A DNA stretch of 15,147 bases from Synura sp. LO234KE (taxonomy: Eukaryota > Sar > Synurophyceae > Synurales > Mallomonadaceae): positions 1 through 15,147 of the forward strand of contig VKHC01000055.1 in NCBI GenBank assembly GCA_015143735.1, given 5' to 3'. Both the position numbers and the translations under genes were made by a program. This document shows positions 1-9,196 of the stretch, piece after piece. Position 1 is the first letter of the stretch. The number at the start of each line of letters is the position of its first letter. The notes beneath the pieces were generated by a model. That model was not told the DNA's origin. It made no database searches and worked only from the letters and a program-made list of their open reading frames with translations.

Positions 1-1026
1 GTTAATAATTTGTTAACGTTTAACTATTATCTGTTTTTTGCTTGAACGCTTAACTTCAGTCTGAAATGTATTGGAAAGTCCGCACATCCTCAATTAGTAC
101 TTCTGTTGCCGTGGAATCATTCCGCTGTTCCCATGCTCGCTCCCGCCAGCCGTCTGAGTAGCGCTGATAGCTTTAATATCGTTCTAGTAGTAATCCAAAG
201 CGTAGCTGTGAGACTTGAGGTTCGTGGAAGCGCCTTTAGCGCTGCCTTTCCGCAGGCCTAAGAGTCCTCTTTGTTGGCAAGCACTAGAGTTAGCCTGTTA
301 TGCCCCTGGCGCTTCCACCAACTGCCCACACATGTAAAATATTACTCAAGCTCGTACTGGAAGCTTAATTGACGCACGGCAAAGTCACCAAATGCATCGA
401 TAAGCAGTTCACAGGAACTTGCACATAAAATATCACTAGGGCAGCTGCGCGCAGGAGACTCACTGCTTCAAGCGCCCAAAGACACGTTTGCTCTCTTTCA
501 TGACTAGGGGTAACTAATTTCTTGCTTTTTATTAAATCTAGCGGTTCACTCTACTACTTAGGCGGTCGCTCTGAGGCTTCAATTTTGCATTCGTTAACGA
601 CTCTAGTAAACATGAATAGGAGCCTCAACAGTCACGAAAATCTTTAAATGCACACAAAGAACTTCATAATTAATGTTCAGCAACTATTAACGTGCGCGTA
701 CATCAAATATAACAACTTATAGCGACTATTTCACTAATGAGCTCAAAATTTCCGAATCGCATTGGTTGCACGGCAATCATCGTAAAATAAAAATGCCTAT
801 TCAAAGAAAGCAAAGCAAATCATATACGATGATACACAAGCTGTATATATGACCTCAAATGATCCCTGTTGTAGCCTTTCAACTGTTAATGTTAAGTACT
901 GACAATTTAGTTTCAGCAGAATATTACTCAGTGGACCAGTGAAAATAGCAACACAAAAATATACGGCTACTTACTGATATTCCTTGTCATTAGAAGCGAA
1001 AAAATTCGCTGCTGATACATGTCAGA
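1..1026. other. Left-edge region with no gene seen
   Basis: No open frame longer than about 60 codons occurs on either strand. I see no recognisable domain, tRNA-like T-arm or long repeat. The sequence is moderately AT-rich with runs such as gttaac and gtttaac near the left end. It is best read as intergenic DNA, or as sequence beyond the 3' end of the minus-strand gene that ends at 1027. Confidence 0.5.
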
Positions 1027-2002
1027 TTAAGACTTTCCAATCAGCATTATAGAATATCTCCAAAAAGGACCCATTGAGCGCATGCCTCGCCAATCACGCT
1101 GGGGAAGCAGTAGCGATGACCAAGAAAACAATATCGGAACCATCGCCGCTAAAAAATACACAGCATATTACAAGTAAGATGAGTTCTTTCGGGCTCCTTG
1201 CATGAACAACAAAAAAAAATGTCGTAGAGCAACTCACTTTGTCCTAAATTAAAAAACGAAACGTGCTCAAAACGATCGAATTTTGTCATGAAATTTGTTC
1301 AGGACAAAAAAATGACAAAATATTTGTCCGAAACAAAATGTTTAGTATGTTTTTTTCTTGTTTCTGACAAATTACACACACACTATTCTCCTCGCTGCCC
1401 GAATATCCAATAACAAGCATAATATTAGCTTTAAGCAGCAATTCTCATCATCAAACAAAATAATTACCGACCAAAGTTGTTCCGCCTGGTGACCACTCCA
1501 CGTCTACCTCGACTAGTCCCGTGATCAGCGAGTGGATAGAGCGTTCATTATCTGCATGGTCATCCTGTATCTGAAATTTTCCGCTTAAGGGCTGGACTAG
1601 AGGGTCTGTACTAGTATTATAAGTGGTATTCGAGATTGTGAATGTAAATAGAATGATTCTCGTCTTTCCCCTCACATATTAGTCATTTGTTCCGACTTGT
1701 ATGGGAGTGGTGCTGCTGCACGTTTCCATTCTTTCATTTACTCACTCGTGTCGGGCGTCGTTTCGGCAGCCTAGAGCAGGCGCTCCAGGTGCAATTCTGA
1801 AGTGGTCTACTCGGTAATTGGGGCTTGCCATTACATAGTACGGCACGTGGAGGGGGTCGTTAGATACCACGGGCGGCGGCGATTCCTCACGAAATATCCT
1901 ACGATGGATTCCCCGCCCGCGCTCCGATTGATTTGCTTTTGCATATGTAAATACTACCACATTTGCAAATATAAGAGCAGTGCCAAGTACAAAATATGGG
2001 AA
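1027..2002 (-). CDS. Possible three-exon gene for a small membrane protein (unrecognised)
   Basis: I do not recognise this protein. Three minus-strand open segments join through phase-compatible GT-AG introns. Exon 1 is 2002-1746. Intron 1 is 1745-1671 (75 nt), with donor GTGAGT, a branch-like TGACTAAT and an acceptor AG. Exon 2 is 1670-1468. Intron 2 is 1467-1149 (319 nt), with donor GTAATT and acceptor TATTTTTTAG. Exon 3 is 1148-1027 and ends in TAA. Exon 1 begins with a hydrophobic stretch (FVLGTALIFANVVVF) that looks like one transmembrane helix. It is followed by a basic, proline-containing segment and then, in exon 2, a Thr/Asn-rich segment with NTT and NTST sequons and the motif VEVDVEWSPGG. 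This would suit a type II membrane protein with a small ectodomain. No ATG opens exon 1: a TAA sits at 2005-2003 and the first in-frame ATG is at 1831. A further 5' exon, a lost start or chance are therefore all possible. Confidence 0.38.
1280..1321. repeat. Imperfect hairpin (15 bp stem)
   Basis: Perfect 10-bp arms ATTTTGTCAT (1280-1289) and ATGACAAAAT (1312-1321) enclose a second perfect 5-bp pair, TTTGT (1294-1298) with ACAAA (1304-1308). The loop is TCAGG and there is a 4x3 internal bulge. It lies inside the proposed second intron of the minus-strand gene. Several similar gacaaa/tttgtc words follow up to about 1372, so the stretch is enriched in short inverted copies of the same word. Confidence 0.6.
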
Positions 2003-2005
2003 TTA

Positions 2006-2354
2006 CACTAACAATGCATACTGCTGCTCATTCATAAATCTCCGGCGGTGATAGCAAGTTTTAAAGTATCATCTTGTACACTGAACACTTTTGGTGATGG
2101 TAGGAATTATATGGTATTGGTCACTTAAGATTTGTGCTGAAGAACTTCTGGCTGCTAAGACCACCATAAAGTGCGGCACTTTAGACTGCATACTTTTCTT
2201 GAAACTTAAATTATGTTGCTAAAGTTTCCGAAGGCATCACGTCCTCATAAGTTAATTACGATAAGTACTAGGTGAATCGATCAAGACTACCAAGTGAGAT
2301 AAGAAATGCACCCCCGACCGAAAAGAAACATGTGCTGCCACGCAAAGAACTTAG
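2006..2354. other. Gap with no gene seen
   Basis: No credible coding frame, repeat or RNA gene is visible. The upstream exon or promoter of the minus-strand gene ending at 1027 would have to lie here if that gene is real. Confidence 0.4.
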
Positions 2355-2711
2355 CTAGTGTCGCTAGTTGGCAATTATAGGAGCGACGGAACAAGAAATG
2401 GTGCGGTTAAACAGGGAATAGTGGACCTGATTGCGAAATGGAAGAAGCCTCTCCACCTTGCACTTGTTGACCCCTCCTATAGTCTTATAACGTGTAGCGG
2501 GTTTTGCCCCGATCCACATCAAGAGAATAAGAAGTCGAAATCTAAGGAGTGGTCCAAGGTGACCAAACCTTTTTTACGGAATATATTTGTTGATTTTAAT
2601 AAAGGTGATGATATTTCGTTAGAGACACACTGCGAATATTCCTTGCTCACTTTAAATTTGATGATATTGTGGTCCATAAGTAGCTGCAGTCATCGTATTT
2701 TTCCACTCTAG
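2355..2711 (+). CDS. Unassigned open frame, about 118 codons
   Basis: This is an open frame from a TAG at 2352-2354 to a TAG at 2709-2711, with no ATG near its start (the first codons are CTA, GTG). The product would be Lys/Asp/Ser-rich, with segments such as GIVDLIAKWKKPLHLALVD and NIFVDFNKGDDISLE. That composition looks more protein-like than a random frame. I recognise no domain. A possible splice acceptor (AATTATAG) near 2380 would let it be an internal exon or the decayed remnant of one. No partner exon could be placed with confidence, so this may be a pseudogene fragment or chance. Confidence 0.25.
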   Translation, partial: LVSLVGNYRSDGTRNGAVKQGIVDLIAKWKKPLHLALVDPSYSLITCSGFCPDPHQENKKSKSKEWSKVTKPFLRNIFVDFNKGDDISLETHCEYSLLTLNLMILWSISSCSHRIFPL

Positions 2712-3013
2712 TTCTTAGTAGTTTTGACCCAGTGAAAATTCCCTATTCGGTATTAAATCTGCTTCGTTAATTAATAGTTATCCAAAATATCAGAAATGGC
2801 AAAAGAGTCAAATATAGGGAGCTTCAAAAACCGACAGCTTCAACTCGAAACCAAAAATCGTCCTATTTGGTGACTCGGCCCAACGGCGGAGCAGGTTGTT
2901 CCAAAGTGTTTCCGGTCGCTTGGACAAAGATTTTTAGCACGCCGAATCCCGAAAGAATTAGAAAAAATTATTTTTGAAGGGTTCTGCAGCTTTTACTTGC
3001 GGGTCGAGTGCAC
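2712..3013. other. Gap with no gene seen
   Basis: AT-rich DNA with no supported coding frame, repeat or RNA. Confidence 0.4.
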
Positions 3014-3220
3014 ATGTCTGGCCGCGCGGGAGGCGTGATTACTCGAGGAGATCAATTTTTTCCCGCGGCCCTTTTTTTATCATGTGCGGCAGTAACATTT
3101 CTCGACCGTAACGTCAACACGAAACTACCACATTTTTTAGCCATCACCGACGATGCTGATTGGGGAGTGCTTCCGGGGGTTACTGGGCTACTTCTCCACC
3201 TCTCAAATAGAGTGCACTGA
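3014..3220 (+). CDS. Unassigned small open frame, 68 codons
   Basis: The frame has an ATG at 3014 and a stop at 3218-3220. The product would start MSGRAGG and contain a hydrophobic stretch (FFPAALFLSCAAVTFLD), then an acidic patch (ITDDADWG). There is no family resemblance that I can name. A minus-strand frame overlaps most of it, and neither has clear support. It is listed because the frame is protein-like and has its own ATG. It could equally be chance or part of an old element. Confidence 0.15.
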   Translation: MSGRAGGVITRGDQFFPAALFLSCAAVTFLDRNVNTKLPHFLAITDDADWGVLPGVTGLLLHLSNRVH

Positions 3221-4575
3221 AAGCTGCATTGATAATATTGGTGACCCTGACCCACGGGGCTCGGTCATCAACCCACTCTGTGAAAGAGTGAACCTTACTA
3301 TATTTGATGCTCTAATCTAGTCTTGCTCTAGTTGCTCTATCAGAGAAGACACATGATCTTTAGCGTTTTATATTTTACGGACATTGCAGTGGTGTGTAAA
3401 TATCAACGGAAGCTTCATGAGAATCATTTAAGTCTAAATATTCAATATCGACTCATTGGTGAATATCGACGATTATCAAGTGAAGAGGAGACTCTCCTTT
3501 GAAGATACTGCGGAGATCAAGAAGATGATATTTATTTATGATTCAACGGATTAATGAAAGGATTCATATTACCAACCCTTGTTTGATTTAACCGTGAAAC
3601 CTAGTACGAGATTTATGAAGGTTGGACTTAAGCTGGATTTATGAAGGTTGGACTTTTCATGATTGGATTGACTACGTATGAGATCTTCTCACACTTTAAT
3701 TAATTAATCGATTGTTGAAAACTTTCCTTTCATGGCGCTAAGAACCCAGCAAATCTAAGTAGAACAACTACCGTTGAGAACTCCAACACTCTGGGCTGGC
3801 CTTAGCACAGGTGGAGGTGACATGAAACCCTGGGGGACTTATTGCACAATTTCTCCCTTTGATCTCTCCTTTTCCCTTCACTCCCCCACCCGAGTTGTGC
3901 CTTTCCTTGCTGCCGCTTGCTCAGTTAACCTGGAAGATATTTCTGCTTCGAAACAGCATCTCTTCCGTGAGCGTTCGTCGTCCCCGGAGCGGACAGAACA
4001 TGCCACACCAGCAGGAGACGATGTGGGATGGCCTGCACGTCGCCGTGCCTCTTGATGAAGGAACTTCTAGATAGTATGTACTCTTCTCTTTTGCCTGTGG
4101 AGACAGAGCTGCTAGATCCGCTTGCTGCGCTAGACAGACTCTCGGGTCAGGATTTGTGTACGGACTTACCTTCTTGGCCTCGATCTGCATGGTGGGCTGT
4201 ATGTTTGCGAGGTTTCTTTTAATAGCCCCTATTAATAGTGGCCCCTATTTTTAATTGCGAAAAATGGAAAATTTTAATCAGTCGACTGCGTGAATAAGAA
4301 ATAAAGATTTTCGGGCGATGACCCATCACTATTCAACAACTGGCCAGCGCCGACCGTATAACCGAGCAGAAAGATTCTGGTCCCTGCACTTAAAGTGCAT
4401 CTGTTGGATCCTTTACGAGATTGAAGAAAAGGTTGACTACTCTACCAGTCCCCAACGAGCAACATGACACAGCGAGGGAGCAAACGGCTAGGAGATGGAA
4501 GTAGAATAGGACGCGGGTAAGATAACGAAATTGAAGAACAAACTTTCAGTTCCCACCCAAAAGCAATAGTTGGTC
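3221..4575. other. No secure gene; possible 5' remains of a retroelement
   Basis: From 3221 to about 3770 the sequence is AT-rich with no coding signal apart from a short direct repeat. From 3774 to 4222 three plus-strand frames and one minus-strand frame of 64-93 codons overlap, and none shows a domain that I can identify. Because RT remains begin at 4576, this stretch could hold the eroded ORF1 or endonuclease part of the same element. I cannot show that from motifs. Confidence 0.35.
3611..3655. repeat. 19-bp direct repeat with 26-nt period
   Basis: The word atttatgaaggttggactt occurs exactly at 3611-3629 and again at 3637-3655, separated by 7 nt. It is a short local duplication in AT-rich non-coding DNA. 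Confidence 0.85.
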
Positions 4576-5860
4576 GCTGAGGCGTATGACCGCATGCTCA
4601 TCATATGGCAGGACCGGCACATCCCCTCTGCCTATAAACAAAAGTGGAACCAAATAGTACCTCCATACGAATACAGGATAGTTGACTTATAATTTGGATT
4701 ATTTAAATAAAAAGTTCTCTTCGTTCCCCTCACTTAAATATCTCTACGGCTATTCCTAGGACACGGGAACAGTTTTTGACTCTGTCTCCAAACCTCTGAC
4801 ATACTTCTCTGCTGGCACCGTCTAGGGCTCCCAGTTGAGTAAGCTGGTTGCCTCCTTTGCTCGTTCCAGTATGTGTACAAAGTGAAGGTGCGATCAGTTA
4901 ACGGTCCATCTCCGCTCTCCGAGTGCGTCTCTCCTGATAAACACTTCGGTAAAAACTCGTGGTGCGCCACTGCCCACGACGCGTTCCTCTCGACGACAGG
5001 ATACTAGCTTACCGTCGATCTCCTGCTCACTACCCTTCCAGCTGGGATGGTAAGATGTCACCCTGTGCTTCGCCGCCAGTGCTCTCAACCTATGTGGCCA
5101 AATCCCCGAGAGCCCTAGGGCACTATGAGCGCCACAGTCATGAATACCACTAAACTGTCGACTATAATACTGCCAAGGTGCAGCCTACTATGAACGTCGA
5201 AGAGTACGGCTGCTGAAGTCACGTGTGATGACAATATAGTGACCACTCGAATCCCTGCGTCGTCTTTGCTCCATCTCAAACCGTCGCAGTTGAGCCCCAT
5301 TCTATCTATGACGGGCGGCACACACTAATCCTGGAGAACGGTCCATTCTGCGCTACGTCTGTGCCTGCCCAAGCACTCAGTATCCGCCCCCTATCGATCG
5401 CTGCTTTGCATGCCCGTATCCTTGGGGCGCCTCTGGTCACTGGGACAAAGAGGCAAATATCTATGTGCCTAGAAATCTATTCTTCTAGTGCTCCGTGGGA
5501 CCACCAAGACTCGCCTCAAACACGTCACGCAAGCCTCTCCACTGCAACACATCCACGACCTTGCGGGAATCAACATCATCTTGAAGCACTCCTCTCCCTC
5601 CCTCGGAGAGCCTAGCTTCTAGGTCAGTCTGTGGCAACCGGATGAACTATGTTCCCCACCTGCCCGACAATTCGAGTAATTGCCGGAATTCCAAGGAGGA
5701 GGTAAATTCTGAAGAATTGCTCCTCACCCCCATCGGTGCGGTAACAGATGAATCCCGTCGAAAGAAAGCTCTGGCGGGGAGGGAGAGTCGTAAGTCCAGA
5801 GGCGCACAACCTCACTTGAATGACACGTTCTGCCTAGAAGGGTGAGTTCAGTCCATCCCT
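4576..5860 (+). pseudogene. Decayed non-LTR retrotransposon reverse transcriptase
   Basis: An RT would copy element RNA into DNA at the target site. Recognisable pieces occur in the correct order but in different frames. At 4576-4692 there is an N-terminal RT segment with W, then IP, then YK.KW (IIWQDRHIPSAYKQKW), as in LINE RTs. At 4742-4800 is palm motif A with the context FDSVSKPL; the preceding codon is TAG at 4757, where the family often has W. At 4888-4998 there is a motif-B-like stretch (GKNSW, then AHDAFLS). At 5221-5329 is motif C, reduced to CDD (5224-5232), followed by SLLHL and an SPILSMTG tail. At 5380-5480 is a LGV-like region read as GKYLCA, and at 5642-5700 a thumb-like stretch (RMNYVPHLPD). 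An AT-rich interruption lies at about 4690-4740. Several in-frame stops and frame changes mean it cannot make an enzyme. RNase H remains follow at 6574. Confidence 0.72.
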
Positions 5861-6573
5861 GAAGCGAAGATCCAGGGGGTAATTAGGCATCAAAAATTGT
5901 TGGGAATAATTGCATCGAACCCTTGGTCGTAGATTCTAAGGCCAGAGGCGGCTGTTGGGGCACCGCAAACTTTGCCTCGTATCTGTGGACTTTAACACGC
6001 ACAATTACATCGAGACTCGTATCTGTGGACTTTTATACGCACATTTCTATCGAGAGTGCCCACACCCTTTGTCATCGATTCCACCCGTGAACGGCTTCTG
6101 GAATGAAGATTTCCCTTTACTAGGGATAAAACACTAGTTGCAACAACTTTCCATGAGCAGTACTAGGAAGAAGATGGGCATGGAATGTCGCTAGGCGACT
6201 CGACTCTATACCATCGACTTGGCACCCCACTGTGAAAGGTGCCGGCGCACTTTGTCTCCAATTAGTGTGTCAATTCAATATACTACGTGCAGAGAACTGT
6301 CCGAAGCGCATCCATTCCCTCGACCAATCTGTACGACTTTGGGCGGATGGTGTTCCCCAAATTTCCAAGCGGAACATTGTCCATGTCGAAAACACTCTCT
6401 GGGCATGTACTTAGGATATGAACTGGCCGACTCACAACTGCACAACTTCTCGACCGAGGGCCTTCAAGGCTTCCTGGACGAAGACGCGCCATCCTATCGG
6501 AATCCCAACGAGTCCCTAAAGGTGACGACATACACAGGACCTACTCGTTGCCAGTAGCACAAATGTCTTCAGC
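5861..6573 (+). other. Spacer between RT and RNase H remains
   Basis: In LINE-like elements the region between the RT thumb and RNase H is a poorly conserved connector. Here it has overlapping frames at 6219-6557 and 6232-6414. The second contains a stretch (SVRLWADGVPQISKRNIVHV) that reads like protein, but I cannot assign it. The 40-bp tandem repeat lies inside this spacer. It is probably part of the same decayed element. Confidence 0.4.
5976..6055. repeat. 40-bp tandem repeat, two copies
   Basis: The copies at 5976-6015 and 6016-6055 both begin ctcgtatctgtggactt and end atcgaga. A few substitutions lie in the middle (for example ttaacac against tttatac). The period of 40 nt is not a multiple of three, so the duplication would shift any reading frame crossing it. 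Confidence 0.85.
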
Positions 6574-7058
6574 CTCTACACGGGTGGGTCCTACAATCAA
6601 CCTGACGCAACGCTGGGAGTTCATCCTTGCGCTGGATAGTATAACCGATTCACTTTCCACGAGCAGTATGACCGAGTGCATTGCGCATCTTCGGACCTCG
6701 ATTACCAAGGAGTAAAAAAAAGCAGCAACAACACAGGTGAGCTCACCGCGAAAGGCCCTCACCTGGTGGATTGGTTTACCCTGCTGCAAAATTTCCTTTA
6801 ATAGCACCTGCGCCCTCTACGCAATCAATATCACGGATCCGCTCATAAAGTCGTCCTAGAATCAGGACCGTATCCGCTGGTGTCTGAACAGTCTTCGAGA
6901 AGCTCGCCGCCAAGGGCTCCTCTTGCTCTTTCGAAAGGTCAAGTCACATTGCATCCGAGGGAACGACCAAGCTGACGCACTTGCTGAGCTTGGGAAGAGA
7001 TCAGATCACGATTACCACATCTTTTTTGCCATGGTGCTGGTTTTGACTGAGCCGGCTG
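6574..7058 (+). pseudogene. Decayed RNase H domain of the LINE-like element (RNase H I)
   Basis: RNase H removes element RNA from the RNA-DNA hybrid. The fold's landmarks appear in order over about 400 nt, matching the usual 130-140 residues. The first strand reads LYTGGSYNQPD at 6574-6606, with the first catalytic Asp replaced by Gly. The Glu strand reads MTECIAHL at 6668-6691. The third acidic strand reads ALYAIN at 6812-6829, where DS is expected before YAIN. The C-terminal part reads RKVKSH, then GNDQADALAELGK, at 6932-6997, with the His at 6947 and the last Asp at 6974 intact. The start lies in one frame and the rest in another. Stops at 6713 (TAA) and 6857 (TAG), plus a poly-A stretch near 6716, break it. 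It lies 0.7 kb after the RT remains on the same strand and is most simply the C-terminal part of that polyprotein. Confidence 0.78.
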
Positions 7059-7752
7059 CGCTCCCGTTACGATTTGCAGAAATCAAATCGTCGCTGTGTC
7101 ATCCACACCTCCCCCGTGGATGGCACTCCCCTCTTTCCAACCTCACTGCCCGGCCACCCTCCTTACGCACGCGATAGAAATGTGCCTACGACGGTGATAC
7201 TAACTCAGACTATGAACCTAGTTGACTTCTGCCAAGGAGAGTCTTGGTGGTGCCCCAGTGCAGAATGCAGAAGTAGCCACGAACCCCCACGCGTTGAAGA
7301 GGAGGAGGGAGACAAATGACATCCGGGAGCCGTAGAGCTAGCCGGAACTACCACGGAGGGAACGAGCTGCGTCATGGCGACGAACTTGATAGCTTTGCTA
7401 CCAGTAAGCTTGTCAACGACCTCCACCAGGCGGACGAGTTCGTTTCCCATAATATGGTGGGGACAGATGTGATCAGTCAGTCATTTTGTCCAATCTGCCT
7501 CTACGCCTTTACAGTAATCTGCTTAGTTTGCATTGTCAACTATTTCATTTCATGTAATCTAAGCTAAGTTTTAGCAAAAAAACGTGTGATGACGGCACTC
7601 GCTAATATCAACAACCTCCTCTGTTTCAAGCGAGGCGCGACTCTGACTTCCTCTTGCTGTCGCTCACCTTGGCAACTAACATATATACATATATTGCCGT
7701 CTCCTTTCCGTCCTCTTAAGCTTCTTTATTCGGAATACCAGAAAGTTCTAGC
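7059..7752. other. Probable 3' part of the LINE remnant; no domain seen
   Basis: Overlapping short frames of 64-84 codons occur (7074-7319, 7316-7567, 7586-7780), none with a recognisable motif. The GC-rich first part probably continues the element after RNase H. The part around 7480-7580 becomes T-rich and could hold the element's 3' end. No poly-A tail or target-site duplication could be fixed by eye. Confidence 0.3.
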
Positions 7753-7862
7753 TACTGGACCTTGTGGTCCGCCTTACTGATACAGTGCTCGCTTTGAAGG
7801 ACAGTCTCCACTGTTTGAGCAAGCACTTTGTCAACCGGATTAATACTACCTGAGCTGCCAGG
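7753..7862 (+). repeat. Conserved block, copy A (matches 12259-12370)
   Basis: This block aligns with 12259-12370 over about 110 nt, with words such as tacagtg, gagcaa and the gt(t/c) codons in step. Read in one frame it gives LSKHFVNRI here and LSKHLVSRI in the other copy, so conservation is visible at protein level. Both copies sit about 0.2 kb upstream of an HBD-RNase H module. I do not recognise the domain. Confidence 0.6.
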
Positions 7863-7946
7863 CCCTAAGCCCATCATCAAAGTGCCAGTTGCACTTGAGC
7901 GACAGTGGTACAAACCCGTTCAAACACTGCTCGTCTCCCTCCAGTT

Positions 7947-8664
7947 TTTGCTGCAGTTTGCTTGAGCAACACCCCGGACATCAGCTAGTCGTGGCAGGAT
8001 GTCCAACTTCAAAATACTGGTACGCAGGCTGATTTCAAATGATTCACGTCACGTAAGAAGGTGGAAGCTGATATGTCCCAGTCCTTTGATTACTTTCCTT
8101 CCGGACCCCACCAGCATTCGTTTTGCAGGCGGCTGGTTACAGGCTATCCCAAAACCACTGGCTCAGCGGGATGGGAGGGGGGTGCACATCAAGCTCTTAC
8201 CACATCCGAGACTTTGGCGTCCAGTTATCACAACCACGGGTCATATTGACTGGGTACATGTCGTGCACGCCAGCAGCAACACTGATGAGCTTTGAGCCGT
8301 ATATCACGCGTTAGAGTAGATTCAAAGGTGCGGGGCAGCTTCCCTCCGGAGGTATCTCCGCTACAAGAACCTGGTGCCCAATAGCGACTACTGTGTCAAG
8401 CTATTCATTACTCGACCGATCTAGCCCTTGGCCAACATTCGCGTGATGACTCGGATTGATGGGCTTCTCAAACAAGTCAAGAAGGAGGACAAATAAATCT
8501 CCACCTATTTGATGCCGGAACACACGAACGCGGGCAACGCCATTTCCAAAAAAGGTAACACGGCAGCGGATCTACTCGCGGCTTTAGGTTTTAGGGCAAA
8601 GGAGATCTGCCATTTCTTCTTCCGACCCACTCGCTCGGCTTCAGAGCACCGAAGCATAAGATGA
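7947..8664 (+). pseudogene. Decayed HBD plus RNase H module, copy A (RNase H II)
   Basis: The module is an RNA-DNA hybrid-binding domain followed by an RNase H, the layout of eukaryotic RNase H1. The HBD at 7947-8081 shows NTPDIS, then SWQDVQLQNTG, then ADFK, then FTSRKKVEADM. These fit the family's PGIY-SW-G-FK.F-EA pattern. Its stops are TAG at 7986 and TGA at 8040. RNase H follows in another frame: FAGGW at 8122, where FTDG is expected so the first Asp is lost; SNTDEL then YHALE at 8275-8316, carrying the catalytic Glu; PNSDYCVKLF, with the third Asp region changed; and PEHTNAGN with KKGNTAADLLAALG at 8515-8589, keeping the His at 8521 and the last Asp at 8569. Stops at 8293, 8317, 8422 and 8494 make it dead. 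Its sequence is clearly different from RNase H I at 6574-7058. Confidence 0.74.
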
Positions 8665-9196
8665 CCTTCGGCCAGGATTCAATACACCGTGGCGCCTCCG
8701 AGTAAATGCAAAACGGAAAGGCGGCCTCCTCCCCAACAGGGCCCATGCCTCCACTCTGTTGATCCGCGGCAACCTTTTTTGTAGAGGGCCTCCTTCTCTT
8801 GCCTCGCCAGGCGCTTGCCCTGATAGTGCGTGGATTCAACCGATGCATGGACGGTATGGGGAACTAGTTGGCGACTTGAGGCTGGCATGTGAGGCACCAA
8901 GTGCTACTAAATCGGTTCCCTCTACTCGGTAATAGAGCTTGCTCATGATATATAGGGTTCGGATTGTTACACAATGTGTCGTACCGCTTGATTTGTTTTA
9001 TCTTTCACCTTACTGACTTAGTAATGAACAAGCTCCAGGTTTTCGTAAGAGGATTATGCAGTATTTTTTAAATAAAAAATTAAGCTTAGCTTATAGCAAA
9101 ACATGACAGGCATATAATTGCCACGCGCCCATATGAGCGTAATTACCAAAAAATCCGATAGAGGTACGGGCAAGTGAAAGATTTTGTTGGTGACTA
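8665..9196. other. No gene seen
   Basis: Minus-strand frames at 8591-8900 have no recognisable motif and overlap decayed element sequence. The stretch becomes AT-rich after 8940. On the minus strand 9070-9220 contains a further frame of about 50 codons. It could be the continuation of the relic at 9197-9635, one frame over. Confidence 0.35.

Noticed and set aside
2657-2680. FDDIVV as an RT-like motif
   Set aside because: It is in a frame that stops a few codons later, and there is no other RT motif nearby.
4986-5010. LDDRILAY as the RT catalytic motif (YLDD-like)
   Set aside because: It lies in a different frame from the surrounding RT pieces and falls inside the motif-B-like stretch. CDD at 5224-5232, followed by SLLHL, has the right position and downstream context for motif C.
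5905-5925. Minus-strand GGTTCGATGC as a tRNA T-arm
   Set aside because: The flanking bases do not pair as a T-stem, and no anticodon arm or acceptor stem can be drawn around it.
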